A DNA stretch of 63,286 nucleotides from Sphingomonadaceae bacterium. Its GTDB lineage: Bacteria; Pseudomonadota; Alphaproteobacteria; Sphingomonadales; Sphingomonadaceae. Made by a program: the position numbers and the translations under genes. The notes beneath the pieces are model-generated. The model had not been told where the DNA came from. It made no database searches and was given only the letters and a program-made list of their open reading frames with translations. Positions 51,467 through 59,845 of this stretch are shown here, one piece after another. How positions within the stretch are numbered: the first letter of the stretch is position 1; each line of letters begins with the position of its first letter. The stretch lies in NCBI GenBank assembly GCA_029268145.1, contig JAJUHA010000011.1, forward strand, positions 1 through 63,286. Direction: 5' to 3'.

Positions 51467-52306
51467 ATGTTCCGCGCCCTTCTCGCCGCGTCTGCCGTCA
51501 TCGCCCTTGCGCCTGCCGCCATCGAGGCGCCCGCGCAAGCCGCGCGCGCAACCGAGGCGGAGGCAGCCGCCGCGCTCGATGCCGCCATCGCCGGCCCCTG
51601 GCGCTCGGAGGCGAACCGGGCGCGCGACATCTATCGCCACCCGAAGGAGACGCTGCTCTTCTTCGGCTTCCGCCCTGACATGACCGTGGTCGAGATCGCC
51701 CCCGGCGGCGGCTGGTACACCGAGATCCTGGCGCCGGCGCTCAAGGGGCGGGGCCAGCTCCTCGTCGCCCAGAACAACCCGACCGTCTCGCCGGCCGCGG
51801 CCAAGGCGCGCGCCGACTTCCTCCAGAAGTTCGGCAACCGCGACATCTACGGCCAGGTCAATGTCGTCAACTTCGGCAAGGGCATCATGGCCTCGATGGC
51901 CGCGCCCAACAGCGTCGATCTCGTGGTCACCTTCCGCTCGATCCACGGACTCATCGGCAACAGCGCGGCCGAGGAGGCCTTCCGGGCCTTCCACACGGTG
52001 CTGAAGCCGGGAGGCCGGCTCGGCATCGAGCAGCATCGCCAGCGCGAGGACCGGCCCAACCTGCCCGGGGCCAACCAGGGCGGCTACGTGAAGGAGAGCC
52101 AGGTGATCGCGCTCGCCGAGGCGGCCGGGTTCCGGCTGGTGGGCCGCTCCGAGATCAACGCCAATCCGAAAGACACGGCAGACTGGCCCGACGGCGTGTG
52201 GACCCTGCCGCCGACGCTCGTCCTCAAGGACAAGGATCGCGAGACGTATCTGGCGATCGGCGAGAGCGACCGCATGACGCTCGTCTTCGAGAAGCCGGCG
52301 CGCTAG
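51467..52306 (+). CDS. Exported methyltransferase-like protein (COG4798 type)
   Basis: A signal peptide (MFRALLAASAVIALAPAAIEAPAQA) precedes a class I methyltransferase fold. Motif I is VVEIAPGGGWYTEILAPAL. VDLVVTFRSIHGLIGNSAAEEAFRA and LKPGGRLGIEQHR follow, as in COG4798 proteins. It has 279 residues with the ATG at 51467, preceded by GGGGAG. A SAM-binding fold outside the cytoplasm is unexpected, so its reaction is unclear; it may bind another ligand. Confidence 0.85.
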   Translation: MFRALLAASAVIALAPAAIEAPAQAARATEAEAAAALDAAIAGPWRSEANRARDIYRHPKETLLFFGFRPDMTVVEIAPGGGWYTEILAPALKGRGQLLVAQNNPTVSPAAAKARADFLQKFGNRDIYGQVNVVNFGKGIMASMAAPNSVDLVVTFRSIHGLIGNSAAEEAFRAFHTVLKPGGRLGIEQHRQREDRPNLPGANQGGYVKESQVIALAEAAGFRLVGRSEINANPKDTADWPDGVWTLPPTLVLKDKDRETYLAIGESDRMTLVFEKPAR

Positions 52307-52360
52307 GCCGAAGGCCGGCTCCGGGTTCAGTCGCGGTTCAATCCCCGGGGACGACGCGCT

Positions 52361-52780
52361 GTGGCCGTGGCGCGCACTGTCCTCTCCGCGCTGCGGCCGG
52401 CGGCGGCCGCGCTTGCGCTCGGCCTCGCAGTGTCCGGGCCGCCGGCGGGCGCGCAGGTGCGCGTGCCGGTCGAGCCGCTCGATCCCGGGGCGCGCAGCGG
52501 CTGGCGCCCCGGCCCGGCCTCGAGGCGGGCCTGCATCGATGCGACGGCGATCGCCGGGGCCATCGTCATCGACCCGAAGACGCTCGAGCTGTCGGACCGC
52601 GAGGGGCACAGGTTCCGGCTCACCTTCGCGCGGCCCTGCCCGCATCTCGGCTTCTATGGCGGCTTCTACTATGTGCCCGACGCGAAGGGAAAGCTGTGCG
52701 CGTCGCGCGATCAGCTGCTCGGGCGAAGCGGCGCGGCCTGCCCCATTGCCGCGATCGCCGTGATGCGCCCGCCGCGCTAG
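52361..52780 (+). CDS. DUF6491-like secreted protein, second copy
   Basis: A signal peptide runs through about residue 31 (LALGLAVSGPPAGAQ). The mature part shows RRACIDATAIAGAIVIDPKTL, HRFRLTFARPCPHLG, FYYVPDAKGKLC and CPIAAIAVM. The Cys spacing parallels the protein at 48429-48839, so the two are probable paralogues. It begins with GTG, 54 bases after the methyltransferase-like gene, and ends before the TonB receptor leader. Confidence 0.7.
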   Translation: MAVARTVLSALRPAAAALALGLAVSGPPAGAQVRVPVEPLDPGARSGWRPGPASRRACIDATAIAGAIVIDPKTLELSDREGHRFRLTFARPCPHLGFYGGFYYVPDAKGKLCASRDQLLGRSGAACPIAAIAVMRPPR

Positions 52781-52821
52781 GGTGGCGGAGACAGGGGCGC
52801 GCCGGGCCTGTGGCGCGCGCG

Positions 52822-52841
52822 CAACAGGGCGCAGCCTGTTG
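52822..52841. promoter_or_regulatory. Palindrome upstream of the TonB-dependent receptor
   Basis: CAACAGG and CCTGTTG form a perfect seven-base inverted repeat with a six-base spacer. It lies in the 254-base leader between the DUF6491-like gene and the receptor. The rest of that leader shows no clear promoter or RNA element to me. A regulatory role is inference. Confidence 0.3.
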
Positions 52842-53034
52842 AAATCCATGGGCCGATGCCGGCGCGGCGCGCTGGACAAGGTGCCGCGCCACTGTTTCAA
52901 TGCGCCCGTGCCCTGGGGAGGGACGCCCAACATTGGCCCCAAGCAAGGGGCATGCGCCGGCTGCGGCCGGCGGGCGCGCACCTTCTGGGGGAGCCCTGGC
53001 CATGGGGTCGGGGCCGGAGCGAGGGAGGCGGGAC

Positions 53035-55935
53035 ATGGTTCGAGGCGATGTGGCGCGGGCTGGCGGGTCGCGGGGTCTGGCGCGCTGGCTGGCCGGTTCG
53101 GCGCTGGCGCTTGCCGCGGCCGCGGGCGAGGCCCAGGTGGCGGAAACCGGCGGGATCGGCGAGATCATCGTGACTGCGCAGCGGCAGGCCCAGAGCCTGC
53201 AGGACGTGCCGATCGCGATCACCGCCTTCTCGAGCGAGCTCATCGAGCGCCAGCAGATCAATGCTGCGCAGGATCTCCAGCTCTCGCTGCCCAACGTCGC
53301 CTTCACCAAGGGCAACTTCAGCGGCTCGGTCAACATCACCATCCGCGGCGTCGGCGACGCCGCAGTCGCAACCTCGGGCGACACGTCGCTCGGCATCCAC
53401 ATCAACGAGCTTCCGATCGGGCCCAACCTGTTCGAGGCCGAGTTCTACGACATCGAGCGGATCGAGGTGCTGCGCGGTCCGCAGGGCACCCTCTTCGGCC
53501 GCAACGCGACGTCGGGCGTGCTCAACACCGTGACGGCCCGGCCGGTGCTGGGCGATCTCCAGGCCCGCGGCCTCATCGAATATGGCAACTATGACTCGAT
53601 CCGCGCCGAGGCGATGGTCAACGTGCCGGTGGGCGACACCATCGGCGTCCGGTTCGCCGGCAACTTCCTGAAGCGCGACGGCTTCACCGAGAACATCTTC
53701 ACCGGCAACCGGATCGACGGCCGGGACCAGTTCTCGATCCGCGGCACGCTGCGGTGGGAGCCGAGCGAGCGCACCACGATCGACATCATCGCCCAGCGCT
53801 TCGAGGATGACAGCAACCGCTCGCGCATCCAGAAGCAGCTCTGCCACCGCGACCCGACCGGCGTGCTCGGCTGCCTTCCCGACCGGCTCGAGTATGAGAG
53901 CGTCAACGCCAACGCGACGCTCGGCGGCACCATCTCCAGCCGCGAATTCTTCGGTGCCATCTCGGGCGGTGCGCTCGCGCCCTTCGGCATCGCCTCGGTC
54001 TACGGGCCCGACAACCATTTCGGCGTGGTCAACCCGCGCGACCTCCGCGTCGTCAACATCGACTTCGAGCCGCGCTGGCAGTCGGAGTCGACCTGGGTCC
54101 AGCTGAAGGCGGTGCAGGAACTGGGCGACAGCTTCACCCTCAACCTTTCGGGCGCCTGGGTGAAGGGCCGCCATCAGTCGGAGACCGACTACAATCTTAT
54201 CGCCGGCAACCCGTTCGACTTCGCGCCCGGCGGCGGGATCTTCGCGCTCCGGAACTTCCCGCTGTTCGCTGCCGGCGCGGCGCGGCTGTTCCAGGGCAAC
54301 ACCATCTGCGTGTCCTCGGCGAACCGCCGCTATGTCGGCTTCATCAACAACGAGATCGAGCGCTGCGCCGCGAACGACACCAACTTCGACAGCAGCCGCA
54401 CCAGCGCCGAGGCCTGGGTGGGCGAGGCGATCATCGAATCGAGGTTCGACGGCCGCTTCAACTTCCTGCTCGGCGGGATCTACATCCGCAACACCGCCGG
54501 ATCCGACTATTTCGTGAACTCCTCCAGCCTCGACTATGGCGCGATCGTCCTTGGCGCGGCCAATGGCGGCCCCACCTCGGGGCTCGCCTCGCCCTTCTTC
54601 AACTCGGAGACCGAGACCTATCGGCTCAAGGCCTATGGCATCTTCGGCGAGGTCTATTTCGACATCACCGACAACCTCAAGTTCACCGGCGGCCTGCGCT
54701 ACTCGAACGACGACAAGTTCGTCCGCGACCGGGCCTTCCTCTACAATCTGCCGGTGCCCTACGGCACGCCGGACTTCACCCAGACCGCGATCTTCCAGGC
54801 CGCCTATGACGCCGACCCGGGCCGTCCGGGGCCCCAGCCCTTCCGCGAGGCCTCGGCGCGGTTCGACGCGGTGACCGGGCGGGCGGTCATCGACTGGCGG
54901 CCGACGACCAGCTTCACCGAGGACACGCTGGTCTACTTCAGCTATTCGCGCGGCTACAAGTCGGGGGGCATCAACCCGCCCTTCGACCCGACGCTGTTCA
55001 CGGCGCCCGCCACCTTCCAGCCGGAGTTCATCAACGCCTTCGAGGTGGGCACCAAGAACACCTTCCGCGGCGGCGCCTTCCAGGCGAACCTCACCGGCTT
55101 CTACTACGACTACAAGGGCCTCCAGCTGTCGCGGATCATCAACCGCACCAGCTTCAACGACAACACCGACGCGACCATCTACGGGATCGAGGGCGAGTTC
55201 ATCGTGGCGCCCACGCCGCGCTGGCTGTTCAACGCCAGCGTCTCCTGGCTGCACACCAAGGTGAAGGAACTCTCGCTCATCGATGTCCGCGATCCCTCCG
55301 GCGGGCGGGACGATGCCGTCATCATCAAGGACCTGGCGGGCGGGGCCAACTGCGTCTTCCAGGTGCCGGGCAATCCCGGGCTGGCCAATGCCTTCGTCGC
55401 CGGCTTCAATGCCGCCATCGGGCTGCAGCCGCCGGTGCCGGTGCCGGCCACCAATACGACCGGCGCCTACTCGCTGTGCAACGCGCTGCGCGACGCCGCG
55501 CTCGGCGCCGGCATCCCGGTGGTGACGGAAGGGGCCAACAGGACGCTTCCGGCCGGCATCGCCGTCAGCCTCGACGGCAACGAGCTGCCCAACTCGCCCA
55601 AGTTCAAGATCGTCCTTGGCGCGCAATACACGCTGCCGCTGGGAAGCTCGGGCTGGAACGCGGTGATCCGCGCCGACTACAGCTTCACCGACGAGATCTA
55701 TTCCCGCACCTTCAACCTGCCGATCGACCGGGTGCCGGCCTATGACATCCTGTCGGCGAACATCCAGTTCAACGCGCCGGACGACCGCTGGTTCATCCGC
55801 GGCTTCCTGCAGAACGCGTTCAACAGCGATGCCATCACCGGCCAGTATGTGACCGACCCGTCGTCGGGCCTGTTCACCAACGTCTTCACGCTGGAGCCGC
55901 GGCGCTACGGCATCGCGGTCGGCTTCAACTTCTAG
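53035..55935 (+). CDS. TonB-dependent outer-membrane receptor
   Basis: This large receptor of 966 residues takes up siderophores, sugars or other bulky nutrients with TonB energy. A signal peptide spans about residues 14-34. A TonB-box-like segment, GEIIVTAQRQAQSLQDVPIAI, begins the plug, which contains IERIEVLRGPQGTLFGRNATSG. The barrel ends in RRYGIAVGFNF with terminal Phe. A long loop near residues 430-460 has two Cys. The ATG at 53035 follows GGGAGGCGGG. No transport or catabolic partner is next to it. Confidence 0.95.
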   Translation: MVRGDVARAGGSRGLARWLAGSALALAAAAGEAQVAETGGIGEIIVTAQRQAQSLQDVPIAITAFSSELIERQQINAAQDLQLSLPNVAFTKGNFSGSVNITIRGVGDAAVATSGDTSLGIHINELPIGPNLFEAEFYDIERIEVLRGPQGTLFGRNATSGVLNTVTARPVLGDLQARGLIEYGNYDSIRAEAMVNVPVGDTIGVRFAGNFLKRDGFTENIFTGNRIDGRDQFSIRGTLRWEPSERTTIDIIAQRFEDDSNRSRIQKQLCHRDPTGVLGCLPDRLEYESVNANATLGGTISSREFFGAISGGALAPFGIASVYGPDNHFGVVNPRDLRVVNIDFEPRWQSESTWVQLKAVQELGDSFTLNLSGAWVKGRHQSETDYNLIAGNPFDFAPGGGIFALRNFPLFAAGAARLFQGNTICVSSANRRYVGFINNEIERCAANDTNFDSSRTSAEAWVGEAIIESRFDGRFNFLLGGIYIRNTAGSDYFVNSSSLDYGAIVLGAANGGPTSGLASPFFNSETETYRLKAYGIFGEVYFDITDNLKFTGGLRYSNDDKFVRDRAFLYNLPVPYGTPDFTQTAIFQAAYDADPGRPGPQPFREASARFDAVTGRAVIDWRPTTSFTEDTLVYFSYSRGYKSGGINPPFDPTLFTAPATFQPEFINAFEVGTKNTFRGGAFQANLTGFYYDYKGLQLSRIINRTSFNDNTDATIYGIEGEFIVAPTPRWLFNASVSWLHTKVKELSLIDVRDPSGGRDDAVIIKDLAGGANCVFQVPGNPGLANAFVAGFNAAIGLQPPVPVPATNTTGAYSLCNALRDAALGAGIPVVTEGANRTLPAGIAVSLDGNELPNSPKFKIVLGAQYTLPLGSSGWNAVIRADYSFTDEIYSRTFNLPIDRVPAYDILSANIQFNAPDDRWFIRGFLQNAFNSDAITGQYVTDPSSGLFTNVFTLEPRRYGIAVGFNF

Positions 55936-55953
55936 CCTTCGAGGGGAGGGGCG

Positions 55954-55986
55954 GGCCGGGCAGCCCTGCGCTGCCCGGCCTTTCCC
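55954..55986 (+). terminator. Intrinsic terminator after the TonB receptor
   Basis: GGCCGGGCAG and CTGCCCGGCC form a ten-pair stem around a seven-base loop, followed by TTTCCC. It lies 19 bases after the receptor stop and is the most convincing intrinsic terminator in the window. Confidence 0.7.
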
Positions 55987-56038
55987 TCGGGCACCGGGCG
56001 TCCTATAGGCGCACGCGAGCTTCCCGAAGGCGTCGCGC

Positions 56039-57550
56039 TTGCCCTTTTCCGACCTGCACCTCTCCGATCCGCTGCTCGAGGCCGTGGCCGCCGCCGGCTA
56101 TTCCGAGCCGACCCCCATCCAGGCCGCCGCCATCCCGCCCATCCTGATGGGCCGCGACCTCATCGGCGTGGCCCAGACCGGCACCGGCAAGACGGCAAGC
56201 TTCGTGCTGCCGATGATCGACATCCTGGCCGAGGGGCGCGCCCGGGCGCGGATGCCGCGGAGCCTCATCCTCGAGCCCACCCGCGAACTGGCCGCGCAGG
56301 TCGCCGAGAATTTCGAGAAATACGGCAGGAACCACCGGCTCTCGATGGCGCTGCTCATCGGCGGCGTCGCCTTCGGCGACCAGGACAGGACGCTCGAGAA
56401 GGGCGTCGACGTGCTCATCGCGACACCGGGGCGCCTCCTCGACCAGCACCAGCGCGGCAAGGTGCTGCTGTCGGGCGTGGAAGTGCTCGTCATCGACGAG
56501 GCCGACCGGATGCTCGACATGGGCTTCATTCCCGATGTCGAGCGGATCTGCGCGCTGCTGAAGCCGGAGCGGCAGACCCTGCTCTTCTCGGCGACCATGC
56601 CGGCACCGGTCCGGAAGCTGGCGGACCGGTTCATGTCGAACCCGAAGCTCGTGGAAGTGGCGAGGCCGGCGACCGCCAACGCCGACATCGCCCAGAAGCT
56701 CCTTCCCGTAGCCGCGCGCGACAAGCGCAGCACGCTGAAGGCGCTGCTCAGGGATCCCGAGGTCCAGACCGCGATCGTCTTCTGCAACCGCAAGACGACG
56801 GTGCGCGAACTGGCCGCCGAGCTGAAGCGGGCGCGCTTCCGTGCCGGCCAGATCCATGGCGACATGGAGCAGGCCGACCGGATCCGCGAGCTGGACCGGT
56901 TCAGGGCGGGCGAGATCAACGTGCTCGTCGCCTCCGACGTCGCCGCGCGCGGGCTCGACATCAAGGGGGTGTCCCACGTCTTCAACTTCGACGTGCCCTG
57001 GCACCCGGACGATTATGTCCACCGGATCGGCCGCACCGGCCGGGCCGGGGCGACCGGCACTGCCATCACCCTGGCCTGCCCCGAGGATGCCGAGGCAGTG
57101 GCGGCGATCGAGGCGCTGACGGGCGTTCCGATTCCGCGCCTGGGCGACGCGCCGCCCCCCGGGCCCGAGCGCGCGGGGCCCGGGCGCGCGAGGCAGGGCG
57201 GAGGCAGGCGCGCGGCCGGGGGCGAGGCGGCAGGCGGGGGCGAGGCAGCAGGCGGGGAGGCTGCCGCGGGCGCCAGGGCGCAGCCGAAGCGGGACGAACG
57301 CAAGCGGGTCGAACGCAGGCGGGACGAACGCAAGCGGGAGGAACCCGGGCCCGACGGGCCGAAGCGCGCCGAGGGGAAGACGGCGCAGCCCCGGCCGGAT
57401 GGGCCCAAGGGCAGGCGCGCGGCGAAGGATCCGGCCGCGCCGGCCGCCGATCGGCCGGCCCCCGCGCCCGATGATGCGGACGACGGCGCGCCCGGCCCCG
57501 GCTTCGGAGGCGAGGTGCCGGCCTTCCTCAAGGTCTCGGCGCGCCGCTGA
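56039..57550 (+). CDS. DEAD-box RNA helicase with charged repetitive tail
   Basis: This ATP-dependent RNA helicase of 503 residues probably acts in ribosome assembly or RNA decay. The helicase motifs are all visible: PTPIQ, AQTGTGKT, PTRELAAQ, TPGRLLD, DEAD in VLVIDEADRMLDMGF, SAT, and HRIGRTGRAG. The core ends near residue 370. The remaining 130 residues are a Gly/Ala/Glu stretch and then an Arg/Lys/Glu-rich repeat, probably RNA-binding. I chose the TTG at 56039, since it gives the normal N-terminus FSDLHLSDPLLEAVA. Confidence 0.95.
   Translation: MPFSDLHLSDPLLEAVAAAGYSEPTPIQAAAIPPILMGRDLIGVAQTGTGKTASFVLPMIDILAEGRARARMPRSLILEPTRELAAQVAENFEKYGRNHRLSMALLIGGVAFGDQDRTLEKGVDVLIATPGRLLDQHQRGKVLLSGVEVLVIDEADRMLDMGFIPDVERICALLKPERQTLLFSATMPAPVRKLADRFMSNPKLVEVARPATANADIAQKLLPVAARDKRSTLKALLRDPEVQTAIVFCNRKTTVRELAAELKRARFRAGQIHGDMEQADRIRELDRFRAGEINVLVASDVAARGLDIKGVSHVFNFDVPWHPDDYVHRIGRTGRAGATGTAITLACPEDAEAVAAIEALTGVPIPRLGDAPPPGPERAGPGRARQGGGRRAAGGEAAGGGEAAGGEAAAGARAQPKRDERKRVERRRDERKREEPGPDGPKRAEGKTAQPRPDGPKGRRAAKDPAAPAADRPAPAPDDADDGAPGPGFGGEVPAFLKVSARR
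57217..57345 (+). repeat. In-frame tandem repeats in the helicase tail
   Basis: Two copies of an 18-nt unit (CGGGGGCGAGGCGGCAGG type, 57217-57252) are followed by almost four copies of a 15-nt unit (GCGGGACGAACGCAA type, 57289-57345). Unit lengths are multiples of three, so the frame is kept. They encode Gly/Ala/Glu and Arg/Asp/Glu/Lys repeats, and copy number may vary between strains. Confidence 0.75.
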
Positions 57551-57628
57551 GGCTGCCGCTTTTGCCGGGTGAAGCTCCGCCCGGGCGGGCATAAGCCCGG
57601 CGCGGCAACGGGCGCGAAGGGAGAGGCG

Positions 57629-58432
57629 ATGGACTTCGAGCATATCCTGTGGAGCGAGGCCGACGGAGTCGCGACGCTCACCATCAACCGGCCGGACAAG
57701 CTGAACTCGCTGCACACCGGAGTCATCGCCGAGATGATCCGCGCCGTGGACCAGATCCGCGACGGGCTTTCGGGCGCGCGCTGCCTGCTGCTGACCGGGG
57801 CCGGGCGGGGCTTTTCCTCGGGTGCGGACCTCTCGGGCGGTGGGGCAGGCGGCGGCGGGCGCGGCGGCGGCCCGGTCGATGCCGGGGCAGTGCTCGAGAC
57901 CCATTTCAACGTGCTGCTCGAGCGGCTGTTCGCGCTTCCCGTGCCGCTTGTGACGGCAGTGAACGGTCCGGCCGCCGGCGCCGGCTGCTCCTATGCGCTC
58001 GCCGGCGACATCATCGTGGCGGCGCGCTCCGCCTATTTCCTCCAGGCCTTCGTCAACATCGGCCTGGTTCCCGACGTCGGCTCGACCTGGATGCTGCCGC
58101 GCATGGTGGGCCGCGCCCGGGCGACGCGCATGATGATGCTGGGCGAGCGGATCCCGGCCGAGCAGGCCTTCGACTGGGGCCTCGTCTCCGAGGTGGTGGA
58201 GGATGCCGAGCTCATGCCGCGCGCGACCGAGATCGCGCGGAAGCTGGCGAAGGGGCCGACCCGGGCGCTGACCCTCATCCGCACCGGCATCCGCGACTGC
58301 ATGGACAGGACGCTGACCGAGGCGCTGATGGTCGAGCGGCGGAACCAGCTCGTCGCCGGGCGCACCGCCGACTTCGCCGAGGGCGTGATGGCCTTCCTCC
58401 AGAAGCGGCCGGCGAACTTCACCGGGAGGTAG
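57629..58432 (+). CDS. Enoyl-CoA hydratase/isomerase family protein
   Basis: This crotonase-fold enzyme of 267 residues has LTINRPDKLNSLHTGVI at the start, LLTGAGRGFSSGADLSGG forming the first oxyanion-hole segment, a Gly-rich insert, and VNGPAAGAGCSYALAGDIIVA and FVNIGLVPDVGSTWMLPRMVG with acidic and Gly residues of the active site. It resembles PaaG-type isomerases. I chose the ATG at 57629, with GAAGGGAGAG upstream; an earlier start at 57569 has no homology-like sequence. Confidence 0.92.
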   Translation: MDFEHILWSEADGVATLTINRPDKLNSLHTGVIAEMIRAVDQIRDGLSGARCLLLTGAGRGFSSGADLSGGGAGGGGRGGGPVDAGAVLETHFNVLLERLFALPVPLVTAVNGPAAGAGCSYALAGDIIVAARSAYFLQAFVNIGLVPDVGSTWMLPRMVGRARATRMMMLGERIPAEQAFDWGLVSEVVEDAELMPRATEIARKLAKGPTRALTLIRTGIRDCMDRTLTEALMVERRNQLVAGRTADFAEGVMAFLQKRPANFTGR

Positions 58433-58484
58433 CGGCGGCGGGCCTCGGCTTGCCTTTCCCGCCGCGCGCGGCTTTCAGGCGGCG

Positions 58485-58949
58485 ATGGCGGATCATCGCG
58501 CGCTTCGGGATGCCTTCGGCTGCTTCGCGACGGGCGTGACCATCGTCACCGCGACGGACGGGCGCGGCCGGCGCGTGGGCTTCACCGCCAACAGCTTCGC
58601 CTCGGTCAGCCTCGACCCGCCCATGCTCCTCGTCTGCCCGGCGGCCGGCGCCTCGAGCCTTGCCGTCATCCGCGAGAGCGGGCGGTTCGGAGTCTCGGTG
58701 CTCGCCGCCGACCAGCGGGCGCTGGCCGAGCGCTTCGCCCGGCGCGGCGTCGACCGGTTCGCGGAAGGAGCCTGGGTGGAGGCCGAATCCGGCGTGCCGC
58801 TGCTCGAGGGCGCGGCCGCCAACTTCGCGTGCCGCCTGGCCCATGACCTCCCCGCCGGGGACCATGTGGTGCTCATCGGCCTCATCGAGAGCTTCCGCGC
58901 CGCGCCCGAGCGGGCGCCGCTCACCTTCCTGCGCGGCCGCTACGGCTGA
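58485..58949 (+). CDS. Flavin reductase family protein
   Basis: This FMN-binding split-barrel reductase of 154 residues can supply reduced flavin to a monooxygenase. The sequence opens LRDAFGCFATGVTIVTATDG and contains VGFTANSFASVSLDPPMLLVC and HVVLIGLIESF, all characteristic. No two-component monooxygenase lies next to it. Its end overlaps the convergent DMT transporter by ten bases. Confidence 0.92.
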   Translation: MADHRALRDAFGCFATGVTIVTATDGRGRRVGFTANSFASVSLDPPMLLVCPAAGASSLAVIRESGRFGVSVLAADQRALAERFARRGVDRFAEGAWVEAESGVPLLEGAAANFACRLAHDLPAGDHVVLIGLIESFRAAPERAPLTFLRGRYG

Positions 58950-59836
58950 ACGCGGGCGGGCGGGGCGCGGAGCGCGACGACCAGGCCGGCGAGCGCGAGC
59001 GCGGCGCCGGCGGCGGCCGGCCAGGTCCAGCGATAGCCCTCGAGCGCGGTCGAGATCGCCATGGCGAGGATGGGGATGGGAACGCCGGTCCAGGCCGCCT
59101 CGGCCGGGCCGATCCTCCGGATGAGGTCGAAGTAGAGCGAGAAGGCGAGCGCGCTGGCCGCAAGCGCGAGGAAGAGGAGGCCGGCAAGGTAGCTCGGGCG
59201 CGGATCCCAGGCCGGCGGGCCGACGGTGGCGAGCGCCCAGAGGGCATCGAGCGCAGCGCCGATGAGCATGGCCCAGCCGAGGCCGGCGAGCGCCGGGAAG
59301 CGCGTCGCGGCCGGGCTCGCCTGCATCACGTTGGCGACCGAAGCCGAGAGGACGGCAGCGCCCACCAGGCCAAGGCCGAGCAGGCTCTCCGCCCGGCTGC
59401 CGGGAAGCGCCAGCTGCTGGGCAAACATCAGGGCCACGCCGGCGATCCCGAGGGCGGCGCCGAGGAGGAAGCGGCGGGTCAGGCGCCGGCCGAGGAACAG
59501 CCGGGCGAGGAGCGCATTGGGCACCATGAGGAGCGCGAAGGCCACCGCGGGAATGCCCGAGGGGATGTGGAGCTCGGCGCGGTAGACGAAGTTGAAGTTG
59601 AGGACGAACTGGGCAAGCCCGACGCCCGCGAGGAAGGGCAGCGCCGACGCCGGCACGGCAATGGGAATGCCGCTCATGCGGCACCACAGGAGGAGCGCGG
59701 CGCCGCCGAGGGCGAACCGGTAGGCGACCGACCAGCTGACCGGCACGGCGGCGAGCTGGTCCTTGATGACGAACCAGGTCGTGCCCCAGATGAGGACGAC
59801 GGCGAGGAACTGGAGGGCGGCGCGGCGGTCCGGCAC
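58940..59836 (-). CDS. DMT-superfamily (EamA) transporter
   Basis: This protein of 298 residues has about ten membrane segments, opening with FLAVVLIWGTTWFVIKDQLAAVP, a standard EamA start. The second repeat begins near GLGLVGAAVLSASVANV, and LIRRIGPAEAAWTGVPIPILAM is the usual late motif. It probably exports a small metabolite. It follows the threonine aldolase gene by nine bases on the same strand, so threonine or a related amino acid is one speculative substrate. Confidence 0.9.
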   Translation of the reverse strand: MPDRRAALQFLAVVLIWGTTWFVIKDQLAAVPVSWSVAYRFALGGAALLLWCRMSGIPIAVPASALPFLAGVGLAQFVLNFNFVYRAELHIPSGIPAVAFALLMVPNALLARLFLGRRLTRRFLLGAALGIAGVALMFAQQLALPGSRAESLLGLGLVGAAVLSASVANVMQASPAATRFPALAGLGWAMLIGAALDALWALATVGPPAWDPRPSYLAGLLFLALAASALAFSLYFDLIRRIGPAEAAWTGVPIPILAMAISTALEGYRWTWPAAAGAALALAGLVVALRAPPARVQP

Positions 59837-59845
59837 GGTCCGCCT

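Noticed and set aside
52325-52350. T-arm-like sequence GGTTCAATCC suggesting a second tRNA
   Set aside because: The flanking bases do not form a T-stem and no acceptor, D or anticodon arm can be drawn.
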